From: Strongyloides papillosus | Lineage: Eukaryota; Nematoda; Chromadorea; Rhabditida; Strongyloididae | Assembly: GCA_005656395.1 (NCBI GenBank) | Contig: SRSI01000050.1 | Span: 1,798,001 to 1,862,000 of the forward strand | DNA length: 64,000 nt | Reading direction: 5' to 3' | Part shown: piece by piece, positions 28,035 through 38,016 of the stretch | How the letters are laid out: each line of letters starts with the position of its first letter | Position numbering within the stretch: the first letter of the stretch is position 1 | The notes under the pieces: model-generated | The model's input: the letters and a program-made list of their open reading frames with translations, nothing else | Told to the model about the DNA's origin: nothing | Database searches by the model: none | Translations under genes and position numbers: made by a program

Positions 28035-29863
28035 ATGGATAAAGAAATCAAGGATAACTTTTATGACGAGTCGTACGATGAAGTTGAAGATTATAAAGTC
28101 TTACCTGTAGCTAAGGAGAAAAAGTCATTGTGTGGAGGGGTGGAATGCGGCTTTGTTCCATCTAAGAAGGATCAAAAAGAAATAAACGACAACTTCTATG
28201 ATGAGTCCTACGATGACATTGATGATTACAACGTCTCATCTGTAATTAGAGGAGTATCGTCATTGTTTCGATTGGTGGAACGCGACTTTGTTCCATTTAC
28301 GAAGCATCACAAGAAATTCAAGGAGATATTAGGAGATGTACGCATAAATCCGACAAGAGTGGAGGAGGTAAGTTTGCACACAACAATAATACATTTTAAC
28401 AAATGAAGTTTAGGTACTCAATATTTTTAACGACTTCATGAAAGATAGAAAAAGTATGGTTCCAAAAGTACTTCTGCTTACAGGACCGCCAGGATGTGGG
28501 AAAAGGTTATTGTTAGAGAAAATATTCAAACTATTTGAATTCCAGGTAAAACGTTATGATGAAGGTGAAATGCTATCTCTCAACCAACTTCGCTCGGATT
28601 CGTTTATAACGTTTTTGAATGTATGCAATTATTCTCCTATCGAATTATATACATCTTATGGTGTTAGACAGGTTAACGTTGTTTTTATTGATGACTTGCC
28701 AAATTTTATTTTTGAGTAAGTTTTGAAAAAGTACCGTGTTTAATAATGTGTTGTCTTTGTAGAGATCCCAGTATTTTCTATAATAAGCTTACTGATGTAA
28801 TAAGGACTAATTGCAAGCCTATATACGTATTTTCATTTACAACTTCACCATCTGTTAGAAGTTGTGGGTTCTATCATGTTTTTACTTCTAGTGTCAAGAA
28901 GGTACTACACGTAAAGCATGTCAATATGTCGCCTGTTGCACACACTTTTATGGCTGATATTTTAATTAATTACATTGTGGAGAAAAATATAGTATTGCCA
29001 TCTTGTGGAGAAGTACAGTCACGAGGAAATAATAAAACTTTAGAAAGAATTATAAATCTGGCAGAAGGTGATATTCGCCAAGGCAAAATTATTATTGATT
29101 TCTGTGCGACAGAGGACAATGGTTCTCCTGAGATTAAGAAGAGAAAGTCGGATGTATTCCAGTTTAATAATGTGGAGGAACGTCGGCTTAAATTTGATGT
29201 ATCTTCCCTTAAGATTCTTGAATTTGGAAGAGCTCTAAAAGTTGATAAGTTTCAAGCACTAGGGAAACTTTTCAATGCAGAGCGTTGTGGTGAGTACATA
29301 AACCCTAAAGTGTTACAAGATCATAATAAAGTTGAAGGCATGTTACCACATGAATTGGCAAATTTAAAAAGGCCACTCCCTCTTAAGGAGTCTATTGAAG
29401 ATTTTGTTACCCTTAGACCAATTTCAACATTTAATGTATGTTTTCTTCTATTTAATTTTTCAATAATATTATTTTTTAGTTACTGGAATATCTTTTCGAA
29501 CATGAAATTTATTTTGCGAATGACATTAAATCATTGACCAAGATTTATCATAATGTCTTGGCTATGGAAACTGCATTGCAGGCAGATAACTTATGGTCCA
29601 CGAATTTAGATGAATTCTCCTATGACATAGCCTGCAGGAGTTTATTATATTATAATTATAAAGGTGAAAAAAGAAAATCTAGCGGCAGTGAATTTTATCC
29701 AATAACAAGACCCAAAAGTGGATATAAAAGTTTACAAGAGATTAATAATAAAATTAAGCGCATACATAACCTTTCTACTGAAGAGTTAACTGATATTATG
29801 CGCTATAAAGACCTCACTGATTACCTGGATTGTGAGGGATTTGTAAATAAACTAAAAATATAA
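28035..29863 (+). CDS. hpr-17: RAD17-type checkpoint clamp loader
   Basis: RAD17 with RFC2-5 loads the 9-1-1 clamp at damaged or stalled DNA and activates ATR signalling. Four exons (28035-28367, 28414-28715, 28763-29435, 29480-29863) with introns of 44-47 bases give 563 residues, shorter than human RAD17 (about 680). Visible features are a Walker A GPPGCGKR at 135-142, a Walker B-like VVFIDDLPN (about 198-206) matching the RAD17 EDLPN motif, a sensor-type EGDIRQ, then ALGKLFNAERCG and a helical C-terminal part typical of RAD17. The residue after the P-loop lysine is Arg instead of Thr. The N-terminus carries an acidic segment twice (NFYDESYDEVEDY and NFYDESYDDIDDY). The start is the first ATG after the acceptor at 28003; an upstream in-frame TTG is not credible. 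Confidence 0.85.
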
Positions 29864-30369
29864 TTTTTTTTGTATGTTATATATATAGAAATGTGTTTTA
29901 GTTCGACAGTTTTTTTTATTGTATTTATTTGTAAATATGTGTATATAATAATTCTAATAAAACTAATTTATGTAAGATAATCATTATTATTGAAACAACT
30001 CTTTTTAACTTTATGTTTTTGGACTACTTTTTGCACTTGATCGGTGTAATCTATATTTGGTATCTTTCTGATTTTCAACATGAAATAATAATCACATTTA
30101 CTGAACAAAATTTCGTTTATGATCTTATTTAATTCAACTCACTTAAAATATCAGTAAGATATCTTATAAAACGCATACATACAGAGATGATAGGGATGTT
30201 AGACACATCTGGTATGTTGTAAATTATATATTAATGTGTAAAATATAGAGATAAAACTTTTATTTATCAACAATATACAATTATTACAAAAATAATATAT
30301 GATATTGAATTTTTTGCGGCTTTAATGCAAAAATTTGCTCAAGAAAAGAAAATGTTTGGCCTGGGACCA
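29864..30369. other. intergenic, no feature seen
   Basis: AT-rich stretch between the end of hpr-17 and the tRNA gene. It contains the likely hpr-17 3' end (AATAAA-type signal near 29955). Nothing else recognised. Confidence 0.5.
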
Positions 30370-30441
30370 TCCCATGTGGTCTAGTGGTTAGGATTCGTGG
30401 TTTTCACCCACGCGGCCCGGGTCCGATTCCCGGCATGGGAA
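30370..30441 (+). tRNA. tRNA-Glu (anticodon UUC)
   Basis: A 72-base cloverleaf. The acceptor stem TCCCATG pairs with CATGGGA, followed by discriminator A at 30441. The A box (TGGTCTAGTGG) and B box (GGGTCCGATTCCC, one base off the usual GGTTCGATTCC) are clear. The anticodon stem CGTGG/CCACG encloses loop TTTTCAC with anticodon TTC at 30403-30405. There is no intron, and the CCA is not encoded. It is the most GC-rich stretch in its neighbourhood. Confidence 0.97.
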
Positions 30442-31515
30442 TAACTTTTGCTTTGGAACCCATGGAATCCACTTACGAATGATATTACACACTATAAGTC
30501 ATCTAAAATGTCCATAATCTCTAGAAAAGCGTGTTTTTGCTTTAATAATATTATTGTTTTCAGAATAATAATAAAAACTAAAGTTTTTATCAGTTTATAT
30601 ATTATTATATTGATAAAAGTTGAATCCATAATTTACTACCATTATTTTCCTATGAAACATAAGTGACTACAAAAAATTTCTTCAAGGCTTTAACCATAAA
30701 TTTGATGACTAGAGCAATAAAAAACAATAAAAAATTAAACATTTAAACACCAATTTGACTTAATTTTAATCAAATTTACAGATCATTTTTTAAAATTACT
30801 GATACTCGAGAATGAATCTTGTATTTTGATGCCTCATAAAACATTCATAAAATGGAAAAGAAAAATGACTGCAAGCAATTGATTCTAATTCAAACACTTT
30901 ATTTTATAATGGTAAAATTTCTTGAAAAAACAATTTACAAACTTGTATTATATAAGATAGTTTCATATTCTGATGTATGCAGCCTGAATTTCGAAGAAGA
31001 ACATGAAGCCTTTCTCTAAATTAAGAGAAATTTTGAAAATGTTTTAAAAAAAATTAAAAATAAATATTTACTAATCTTATAGTAATGAAAATGGGAATTA
31101 TTTCAAGATTAATTATAACATGTATTCACTGACATTAAAAAAATATTTATCTACTCCAATTTAACTGTCAAAAGTAAATTATAAAATGTTTGATTTTTCC
31201 CTATTCTTTGAAATTTCATATGGTTTTTATCAAAAAATGTCCAATTAATTTTAAAATTTACCTAATATAGAATTTTATATGCTGCTTCTATTTTGAAAAA
31301 AATAATACTTTTAATAAATTAAGTTTAAACATCCTCAAAAAAAGTGAAGTTGCGTGGAATCTAAAATGTTACAAGTGACAACATTTTAATTGAAGTTAAC
31401 ATTATTAGTTTAATGTTTCATGTAAGCATATTTCATATTTAAACATTTATCTATACATTTTTTACTACTTTTCAGAAAATAACAAATAATTGCTATAAAG
31501 ATAAATTTTTTCTAG
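30442..31515. other. AT-rich intergenic, no gene recognised
   Basis: Nothing supported between the tRNA and the retrotransposon. A short frame at about 30448-30666 has intergenic composition and no domain. Confidence 0.55.
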
Positions 31516-31727
31516 AGTAAATTTTAGATTTTAGTGGCAAGTGGATAGCTTATTCAAACTTTATTCAGAACACCAAATAAAACAAACTGTACAAAAAAAC
31601 CCCTAGAATTCACAATAATTAAATATTAGTTAGTTAATTATACAAAATGATGTCATCTATATTTTTGATTACTTAATTATAACTCTTTTTGGTGTTTCGT
31701 TTATCCCTTATATTTATACTATTCACT
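31516..31727 (-). repeat. 3' LTR of the retrotransposon
   Basis: 212 bases, read by eye as identical to the other LTR. Flanked on its outer side by target-site copy CTAG at 31512-31515. Confidence 0.9.
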
Positions 31728-31734
31728 CGTCCCC

Positions 31735-34149
31735 TCAAATTTTTTTTTCACAAATTAATAGGTTTTCACATAATCCTTCAAACTTATTTGAAATAGATAC
31801 CTGGACGAGAATTGGATCATCAGCATTTATTATTTGTGTTGGATTTCTTTCCATATTTTCTTCTATCTTATCTTTCATCCTAACAAATAGACTATGTTGA
31901 TTTTCTATCTTATAGGCTGTCTTCATTAATTCTAGACTTTTACCAACATATTCTCCAGAACTTTGTACATCATTAGATTCACTCTCTCCTAGATGATGTG
32001 GATCTCTCAAGAAAACCGTAAAATATGGACTTTCTTTCAGGGTCTTATCAACTGAACTATTGTAATGTCTAACCTCATAATTCACAAATTGATTCCATAT
32101 AGCACTTGGTTTACCAACATAATAACACAACTTGTTTGCAAAATTCTGAATAACAGAAAAACTCTTTTTAATTACAGCGAAAACAAATTCCTCACAAACG
32201 AAATAATGAATATTATCAACTGGTAGCTGCTGAAAAGGATGGGAAATTGTATCTGGTATATTAACTCCAGTCTCCTCTTCCAACTTTCCATTCTTTTTAG
32301 CACGAGAAAGATACTCTTCATAAGCATTTCCCAGTGCAGTTAATGTACACGGAAGGTAAGCTTGCAATCCCATTGTTTTAATACCTTTACCTGAATACAA
32401 ACTGCCCAATCCATAAAATCTTACTGCAGGTTTAACTCCATTTTCAGGTAAAACATACTTTACTTTTTGTAACTCTTTTAAACTTTCAAAGGCTTCGACT
32501 TCTTTTGGCTCTTGAACTAATTCATTCCTAGCAACCGATATATTATTGATCTTGATGTTGAGGGGTTTTTGAAATTGACTTTCATTAATTTCACAAGATA
32601 TAACTTTTTCATCTTTTAACATTGGAGAAATTTTAACCAAACAACCTTTTATCTTCTTCTTCTCTTCATCAGTTTTTTCATCCTCAAACTGTGAAGTTTT
32701 CTGAATAGTTGAAATAATTTTTATATCTGAGCATTCTAACATATTAACTTTTTCTTTTCCTAACTTGCATATTCTTTCATTAAAGTTTAAACCAACTTCT
32801 CCTAGACGTTTTTGTTGATCAGCACCTAGTAATACATCGCAATTCATTCTATGCATCAATACGTTGTCATCAACTAAGAAAAACTTTAAATTATAAATTT
32901 CTTTCTTAAATTTAACCATGGTAATTACAGATCCATAAATATTTAATTTACTATCACTTCCCATACCCCATGAGATGTCACAAGTTTCATTTGGATAGTT
33001 AAAAGCACCTTTTTGAATGACTTTGTTAGCCAGTGATCTTGATATCAAACTAACACTAGCACCTGAATCTACAAAGACTCTTCCACTTATAGCTTTTTCA
33101 AACTCTCCTGCAACGGTACATTTATTTATTTCATCATTTTCTCTTAATGCAGTGATGGTTTCAGTTTTTGTAGTAATTTTCACATCCTTTTCTTTTCTCA
33201 ATCTTAACTTTTCACAATCTCTTTTCAAATGACCTTTAACTTTACAATAGTTACACTCTTTATCAGTAACATAGGTCGAATTCTTATTTGTAGAATTATT
33301 ACTAAATTTTTGATGTTGATTCTTCTCAATTCTTTGAGTTCTTGATACTATAAATTCAATGGCTTGATCAACTTGAGATATTGCATTATTCTCAACTGCA
33401 GTATGGATTGTGTTATCAAATTTTCCACACATTTCAACAATAGTAAGTTTTTGACGTTCTTCCTTACTACACTTAGCATATATTTTCTTACATAATTTTT
33501 CAATAGCTTCACAAAATTCTTTAACATTTTTAAAATCAGATCTTTTAAGAGAATTTAATTTTTGACGTAATTGAACTTGAGTTAATTGTTTAGAAGGATA
33601 TATCTCTTCCAGCACATCCACTAATTTCTTGTAATTCTTAATGTCATCATTATTGAGATGATTTATATTTTGTCTAACTTCCTCAGACAATTTAATGTAT
33701 AACATACTTGCTTTTAACTCATCACTTAAAGTTAAAATAGTTCCATCTTCTTGTAAACCAATTAAGAGAAGCGATGTCTCGAAACACGATTTAAAATCTG
33801 GAAATGATCCTTCTCCATCAAAAGATTCAATATTTTGTAACGCAGCCAAATTTAACTTCATACTTGTTCTTTGAATTTTTGAATCTTCCTCTTCTTTTGG
33901 TTTCTTTACTTTTATCTGTTCCAATACAGAACTTAAATATTTTGAAATAGTTGAAATCACAGCTGGCTTAGTGCAATCCAGACCACTGTGCGATTTATAA
34001 TAATTGACAAGACTTTCTTCAAATTTCTTAAATTGTTCTTCAGACAACTTATCTTCTTCTTGTTGCAACAAACTTTCTACACATGCAACAAAAGAAGCAA
34101 AATTATTTTTTTCAGACTCACTAGACAGACTCTTTTTAAAAGCTTCCAT
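31735..34149 (-). CDS. Gag-protease polyprotein with integrase-like tail
   Basis: 804 residues in one uninterrupted frame starting 20 bases after the 5' LTR. Residues 1 to about 290 are a Lys/Glu-rich Gag region; a CCHC zinc knuckle (CNYCKVKGHLKRDC) lies at about 299-312, and an aspartic-protease active site VDSGAS at about 360-365 with a downstream LLGADQ. Around residues 685-720 the segment NYEVRHYNSSVDKTLKESPY resembles the end of the integrase core of Ty3/gypsy elements. Reverse transcriptase, RNase H and the integrase DDE part are missing, so the element would need enzymes from a relative. The stop codon overlaps the polypurine tract. The integrase reading of the tail is inference. No stop or frameshift is visible, suggesting a recent insertion. 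Confidence 0.8.
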   Translation of the reverse strand: MEAFKKSLSSESEKNNFASFVACVESLLQQEEDKLSEEQFKKFEESLVNYYKSHSGLDCTKPAVISTISKYLSSVLEQIKVKKPKEEEDSKIQRTSMKLNLAALQNIESFDGEGSFPDFKSCFETSLLLIGLQEDGTILTLSDELKASMLYIKLSEEVRQNINHLNNDDIKNYKKLVDVLEEIYPSKQLTQVQLRQKLNSLKRSDFKNVKEFCEAIEKLCKKIYAKCSKEERQKLTIVEMCGKFDNTIHTAVENNAISQVDQAIEFIVSRTQRIEKNQHQKFSNNSTNKNSTYVTDKECNYCKVKGHLKRDCEKLRLRKEKDVKITTKTETITALRENDEINKCTVAGEFEKAISGRVFVDSGASVSLISRSLANKVIQKGAFNYPNETCDISWGMGSDSKLNIYGSVITMVKFKKEIYNLKFFLVDDNVLMHRMNCDVLLGADQQKRLGEVGLNFNERICKLGKEKVNMLECSDIKIISTIQKTSQFEDEKTDEEKKKIKGCLVKISPMLKDEKVISCEINESQFQKPLNIKINNISVARNELVQEPKEVEAFESLKELQKVKYVLPENGVKPAVRFYGLGSLYSGKGIKTMGLQAYLPCTLTALGNAYEEYLSRAKKNGKLEEETGVNIPDTISHPFQQLPVDNIHYFVCEEFVFAVIKKSFSVIQNFANKLCYYVGKPSAIWNQFVNYEVRHYNSSVDKTLKESPYFTVFLRDPHHLGESESNDVQSSGEYVGKSLELMKTAYKIENQHSLFVRMKDKIEENMERNPTQIINADDPILVQVSISNKFEGLCENLLICEKKI

Positions 34150-34168
34150 TCACCTCAAACCTCCTTCC

Positions 34169-34380
34169 AGTAAATTTTAGATTTTAGTGGCAAGTGGATA
34201 GCTTATTCAAACTTTATTCAGAACACCAAATAAAACAAACTGTACAAAAAAACCCCTAGAATTCACAATAATTAAATATTAGTTAGTTAATTATACAAAA
34301 TGATGTCATCTATATTTTTGATTACTTAATTATAACTCTTTTTGGTGTTTCGTTTATCCCTTATATTTATACTATTCACT
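34169..34380 (-). repeat. 5' LTR of the retrotransposon
   Basis: 212 bases; carries the promoter for the minus-strand element transcript by position. The outer flank is target-site copy CTAG at 34381-34384. Confidence 0.9.
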
Positions 34381-34384
34381 CTAG

Positions 34385-34980
34385 TAAATAATTAAGCAAA
34401 AATGATAAAATTTTCTAAGTAAAATACTAAGTTTGGCAATCAAAATTTAAAAACTTTTACTGAATCAATTCTTAACTAATACGGTTGGTCAATATCTCAT
34501 TTTGTAGCTAAGGTCTACTGACTTATGTTTTCTAGTAGAGAATTAATTAAAATGTTAGTTAAATAATGAAAGAATTTTTTCTCACATTTTTGTAACTTTT
34601 TGCTACCATTCAATTCCAAATTTTTGCTGTCAATGATAATAATATTTATTTTTTATCATTTCTGTTTACTAAAAAGTTATTTGAATTTAAAATACTGACA
34701 ATTTACTTCATTATTTTGTATGTGGAATAACATTTCTAAAACAATGAATTTATTGTAACTTATCAATTATAGACTACATTTTTTAGATATACATAAATGG
34801 TTATTGTTTTACGCAAAAATCGTTTATTGTTTAATGGCTTTTGTTCTAAACCGTACTTTGAGATCAATACTAGTAGGATATTTATTGTTGCTTTTCTTCA
34901 TTTTATCTCAGCTATCGTATTCTGATTTTATTTTTCATGTTGAAGTGCAGTTTTTCGAAGTATTCACCTTTTTTATTATC
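34385..34980. other. AT-rich intergenic, no gene recognised
   Basis: Between the retrotransposon and the small paralogous gene. One open frame at about 34804-34986 is hydrophobic and low-complexity with no convincing start; not accepted. Confidence 0.5.
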
Positions 34981-35133
34981 CTATAACTGTTGCCGTGTAT
35001 TTTTAACTTTTTTCATTTCAGACAATATGTCTTGTAAAAATCCAAACATACTGTCAATCTTTTTTAAAATGCCTTCTATTACATAATATTGATAATTTAT
35101 TTGAGATGTTTCTGTAGTACTTTTCGAAAACAT
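34981..35133 (-). CDS. 50-residue paralogue of the small gene at 15598
   Basis: Short intact frame starting MFSKSTTETSQ and containing ILKKID, aligning with MLSKNSTETSRTNSQ and ILKKIDN of the gene at 15598-15846. The C-terminal part diverges and is 32 residues shorter, lacking the Thr/Asp tract. About 140 bases upstream (35134-35276) are also conserved with 15847-15975, so promoter and gene were duplicated together. It may be a shortened functional copy or an early pseudogene; the frame is uninterrupted. Function unknown. Confidence 0.45.
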   Translation of the reverse strand: MFSKSTTETSQINYQYYVIEGILKKIDSMFGFLQDILSEMKKVKNTRQQL

Positions 35134-35809
35134 CAAAATATGAATACATAATAAAATTTTACTTTTATTATCACTTTTCTATAAAATAATTTAATATTAA
35201 AATTTGTTTTTTATTAACATTTAAATTTTTATTATACTTATAAATATTATAAACACTATATGAATTTCATTTTTTTGCCAATGCACAAAGGAGGGTTATG
35301 TGATCCCATATCAACCTACACCCTATTTGGATTTATTTTAATAACTATGGTGATATCAATAGTTTCACTATTCTATTTTTATTTTGAATCAAATGTTATA
35401 CTACTTAATGAGTATGATATGTTAAAAAACAATCTAACTGTCATACTCGAAATGTAACAGAACGCCAAATAATCAAGATTTTAATTTAATGTAATAATAA
35501 TAATTTTTATATCATCTTTGTCTATTATTCAAGTTAATGAAAAAAGCATAATAAAAGTATTATAATATTAAAAAATTATTTTTTTATTGATAGATGATGA
35601 ATTGTGTTATGAAATAAAAAGGGTGGAATAAGAAGAACATCATTTATTGAATCATAAAAATACTTTATCTATAATTCATAATGTTATTTTAATTTTATAA
35701 TAAATATTAAATATGGAAATGATAAAAAAAATTTAATTATTCTAAAATATGATTCTAATTTTTATTTGATGTAAATAATAGAATGAAATCAAAATTTAAT
35801 TCACTGAAT

Positions 35810-35815
35810 TGATAA
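35810..35815 (+). promoter_or_regulatory. GATA site of peptide gene copy 1
   Basis: TGATAA, 136 bases before the ATG and directly after the imperfect palindrome AATTCACTGAATT. Copies 3, 5, 7 and 9 have TGATAA at the equivalent place (36851, 37882, 38956, 40066). It matches the WGATAR consensus of GATA factors such as intestinal ELT-2. Confidence 0.45.
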
Positions 35816-35887
35816 AAAAAAATGAATTTTAAGGATATGAAAACTATTTTTAGCCTTTCATTAACATTTTTTTTGCTTATGAATTGG

Positions 35888-35894
35888 TATAAAA
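35888..35894 (+). promoter_or_regulatory. TATA box of peptide gene copy 1
   Basis: TATAAAA within the conserved GAATTGGTATAAAA, 58 bases before the accepted ATG at 35946. It would place transcription start near 35918, downstream of the first in-frame ATG at 35904. Equivalent boxes lie at 36928, 37959, 39033 (TATAAGA) and 40704. Confidence 0.6.
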
Positions 35895-35945
35895 TACAAC
35901 TAAATGTTTCAAAAAGGTATCAAATATATTATTGTTATTAACAAC

Positions 35946-36155
35946 ATGAAGATTATTTTTATTAATGTTATTTTAACATTTATTCTATTTATTCATGAAG
36001 TCAACTGTGCACATCGCATTATTCTTAATCCTTGTGACGATGCTTCATGTTCTGCTCGCTGTAAATCGGAAGGAAAATCCACCGGACATTGTATTGAAGT
36101 TGAAAGAAAACGGAACAAAAGAAATACCAATACAATTGAATGCCATTGTTTCTAG
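35946..36155 (+). CDS. secreted CS-alpha-beta-type peptide, array copy 1
   Basis: 69 residues: a 21- to 22-residue signal peptide (hydrophobic FINVILTFILFIH, likely cleavage after VNC) and a mature part with six cysteines spaced C-x4-C-x3-C-x9-C-x16-C-x1-C. The CxxxC plus CxC pair is the signature of cysteine-stabilised alpha-beta peptides (invertebrate defensins, scorpion channel toxins), although the fourth-to-fifth spacing is longer than usual. The loop between cysteines 4 and 5 holds basic clusters (RKRNKR). Likely role: secreted antimicrobial or host/competitor-directed peptide; this is inference from fold signature only. The start is the second in-frame ATG, because the first (35904) lies before the expected transcription start and is absent in copy 10. 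Confidence 0.7.
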   Translation: MKIIFINVILTFILFIHEVNCAHRIILNPCDDASCSARCKSEGKSTGHCIEVERKRNKRNTNTIECHCF

Positions 36156-36403
36156 TAAAAAATTATTCAAGGAAACAATAAGATAACTTTTTTTAAATTG
36201 TTTTATAAAAATATTTTTAAAATTAATTATTTTTTGTGATAACAGAATAAATTTTTCATTTAAAAAGTAGAAAAGAAATTTATGAAATTCTTATAATTTT
36301 TTGATTTAAACATAGAATGAATTCAAAATTTAATTCATTGAATTGATATAAAATTAAATAAAATATTTTCATAGGCATCAGATAAATTATCGTTGATAAC
36401 AAC

Positions 36404-36623
36404 ATGAAGATTATTTTTTTAATATCACTATAACTATTATTTTATTTTTTCATAAGTTCAGTTGTTTAGTTTTACTCCAACTTCCTTACTATGATGATGC
36501 CTTATATGAATGTTCCTGCAACCAAATTAAAAAGCATGGAAAATTTTTTACGATAATTTTTGCGATCCTTGACTGGTTATTAGAGATTATGAAAGATCCA
36601 AAAAAAACAATGTATATGTAGTA
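36404..36623 (+). pseudogene. broken CS-alpha-beta-type peptide gene, array copy 2
   Basis: Keeps the ATG (36404) and part of the signal-peptide region but a base change/frameshift brings a TAA after nine codons. The downstream cysteine region is recognisable by its similarity to copies 4, 6 and 10 (DDALYECSCNQI), with the first two cysteine codons changed to Tyr. Belongs to the second gene type of the repeat unit. Confidence 0.6.
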
Positions 36624-36927
36624 ACAATGAATTTTCCTATGGAATATATAAAATGAAATGCTGACTAAAGATTTACTAAAACAATAAAAAAAATTTCAAT
36701 TGTTTATTTTTTATAAAAATATTTAAAAAAACTAATTAATTCATAATAGATAGAAACCAAATTTCTATTAAAAAATCTATAGAATAAAATAATAAAATTC
36801 CTATAATTTTTATTTGACAAAAGTATAAATCAAAATTTAATTCATTGAATTGATAAAGAAAAGGAATTTTAAGAATATGAAAACTATTTTTAGCTATTCA
36901 TTTGCATTTTTATTGCTTATGAATTGG

Positions 36928-36934
36928 TATAAAA
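36928..36934 (+). promoter_or_regulatory. TATA box of peptide gene copy 3
   Basis: TATAAAA in the conserved GAATTGGTATAAAA context, 58 bases before the ATG at 36986. Confidence 0.55.
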
Positions 36935-36985
36935 CACAACTAAATGTTTCCAGAAGGTATCAGATATATTATTGTTATTAACAAT

Positions 36986-37195
36986 ATGAAGATTATTTTT
37001 ATTAGTGTTATTCTAACATTTATTCTATTTATTCATGAAGTCAATTGTTCAGATAGCATTATTCTTGATCCTTGTGACGAAGCTTCATGTTCTGCTCACT
37101 GTGCATTTGAAGGGAAAACCAATGGACATTGTATTAAAGTTGTAAAAAATCGGAACAAAAGATCTATCGGTTTAAGTGAATGTCATTGTGTTTAG
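36986..37195 (+). CDS. secreted CS-alpha-beta-type peptide, array copy 3
   Basis: 69 residues, the closest relative of copy 1. Signal peptide MKIIFISVILTFILFIH, cleavage likely after VNC, then six cysteines at C-x4-C-x3-C-x9-C-x16-C-x1-C. A basic NRNKRS stretch lies in the long loop. The nearby 3' DNA (ATTATTCAAGGAAACAATAAGATAAC type, conserved in several copies) shows the whole unit was duplicated. Confidence 0.7.
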   Translation: MKIIFISVILTFILFIHEVNCSDSIILDPCDEASCSAHCAFEGKTNGHCIKVVKNRNKRSIGLSECHCV

Positions 37196-37444
37196 TAAAA
37201 AATTATTCAAGGAAACAATAAGATAACTTTTTTTAAATTGTTTTATAAAAATATTTTTAAAAATTATATATTTTTTAAGATAAAAGAATAAAGTTTTCAT
37301 TTAAAAAGTAGAAAAAAAATTTATGAAATTCTTATAATTTTTTGATTTAAACATAGAATGAATTCAAAATTTAATTCATTGAATTGGTATAAAATTGAAT
37401 AAAATATTTTCATAGGCATCAGATATATTATCGTTGTTAACAAC

Positions 37445-37615
37445 ATGAAGATTGTTTCAATTAATATTATTATAACTTTTATTTTATTTTTTCATAAGTT
37501 CAGTTGTTTAGTTTTATCCCAATTTCCTTATTGTGATGATGCCTTATGTGAATGTTCCTGCAACCAAATTGACATACATGGAAAATGTTTTTACAATAAT
37601 TTCGATAAACCTTGA
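37445..37615 (+). pseudogene. truncated CS-alpha-beta-type peptide gene, array copy 4
   Basis: A 56-codon frame with intact ATG and signal peptide and the first four cysteines (CDDALCECSCNQI, then GKC), ending at a TGA before the final CxC. A CxC-encoding segment like that of copy 10 persists about 50 bases downstream in another frame, so a frameshift rather than a designed stop is likely. A product lacking two of six cysteines is not expected to fold as the others do. Confidence 0.6.
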
Positions 37616-37958
37616 CTGGTTATCAGAGATTATAAAAAATCCAAAAAACACAGTGTATGTGTAGTAACAATGAATTTTCCTACGAAACATATAAAATAAA
37701 TGCTGATTAAAGATTCAATAAAAAAATTTCAATTGTTAATTTTTTATAAAAATATTTAAAAATACCAATTAATTTATAATAAATAAGAACCAAATTTCTA
37801 TTAAAAAATCTATAGAAAAAAATTATAAAATTCTTATAATTCATTTGACAAAAGTATAAATCAAAATTTAATTCATTGAATTGATAAAAAAAAAGAATTT
37901 TAAGAATATGGAAATTATTATTAAATATTCATTAGCATTTTCATTGCTTATGAATTGG

Positions 37959-37965
37959 TATAAAA
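37959..37965 (+). promoter_or_regulatory. TATA box of peptide gene copy 5
   Basis: TATAAAA in the conserved GAATTGGTATAAAA context, 58 bases before the ATG at 38017. Confidence 0.55.
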
Positions 37966-38016
37966 CATAACTAAATGTTACCAGAAAGTATCAGATATAT
38001 TATTGTTATTAACAAT

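Larger units (their letters stand above)
31516..34380 (-). mobile_element. non-autonomous LTR retrotransposon (Gag-PR, no RT)
   Basis: A complete element bounded by two 212-base direct repeats and by the duplicated target site CTAG (31512-31515 and 34381-34384). The LTRs begin AGT and end ACT, a terminal pair seen in several Ty3/gypsy elements. It is transcribed on the minus strand: the 34169-34380 copy is the 5' LTR. A purine-rich tract (GAGGGGACG on the minus strand) directly precedes the 3' LTR and serves as the likely polypurine tract. The single gene fills the interior. The internal region (about 2.4 kb) is too short for a full Gag-Pol, and no reverse-transcriptase or RNase H motif is present. 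Confidence 0.9.

Noticed and set aside
30448..30666. Frame directly after the tRNA
   Set aside because: No domain, no conserved start context, AT-driven composition.
34149..34168. Primer-binding site for a specific tRNA after the 5' LTR
   Set aside because: The sequence begins TGG if the last LTR base is included, but I could not match the rest to a plausible tRNA 3' end.
35260..35457. 65-codon frame with one hydrophobic segment
   Set aside because: It begins in the duplicated upstream flank of the small gene; no family, and the equivalent flank at 15959 is closed after nine codons.
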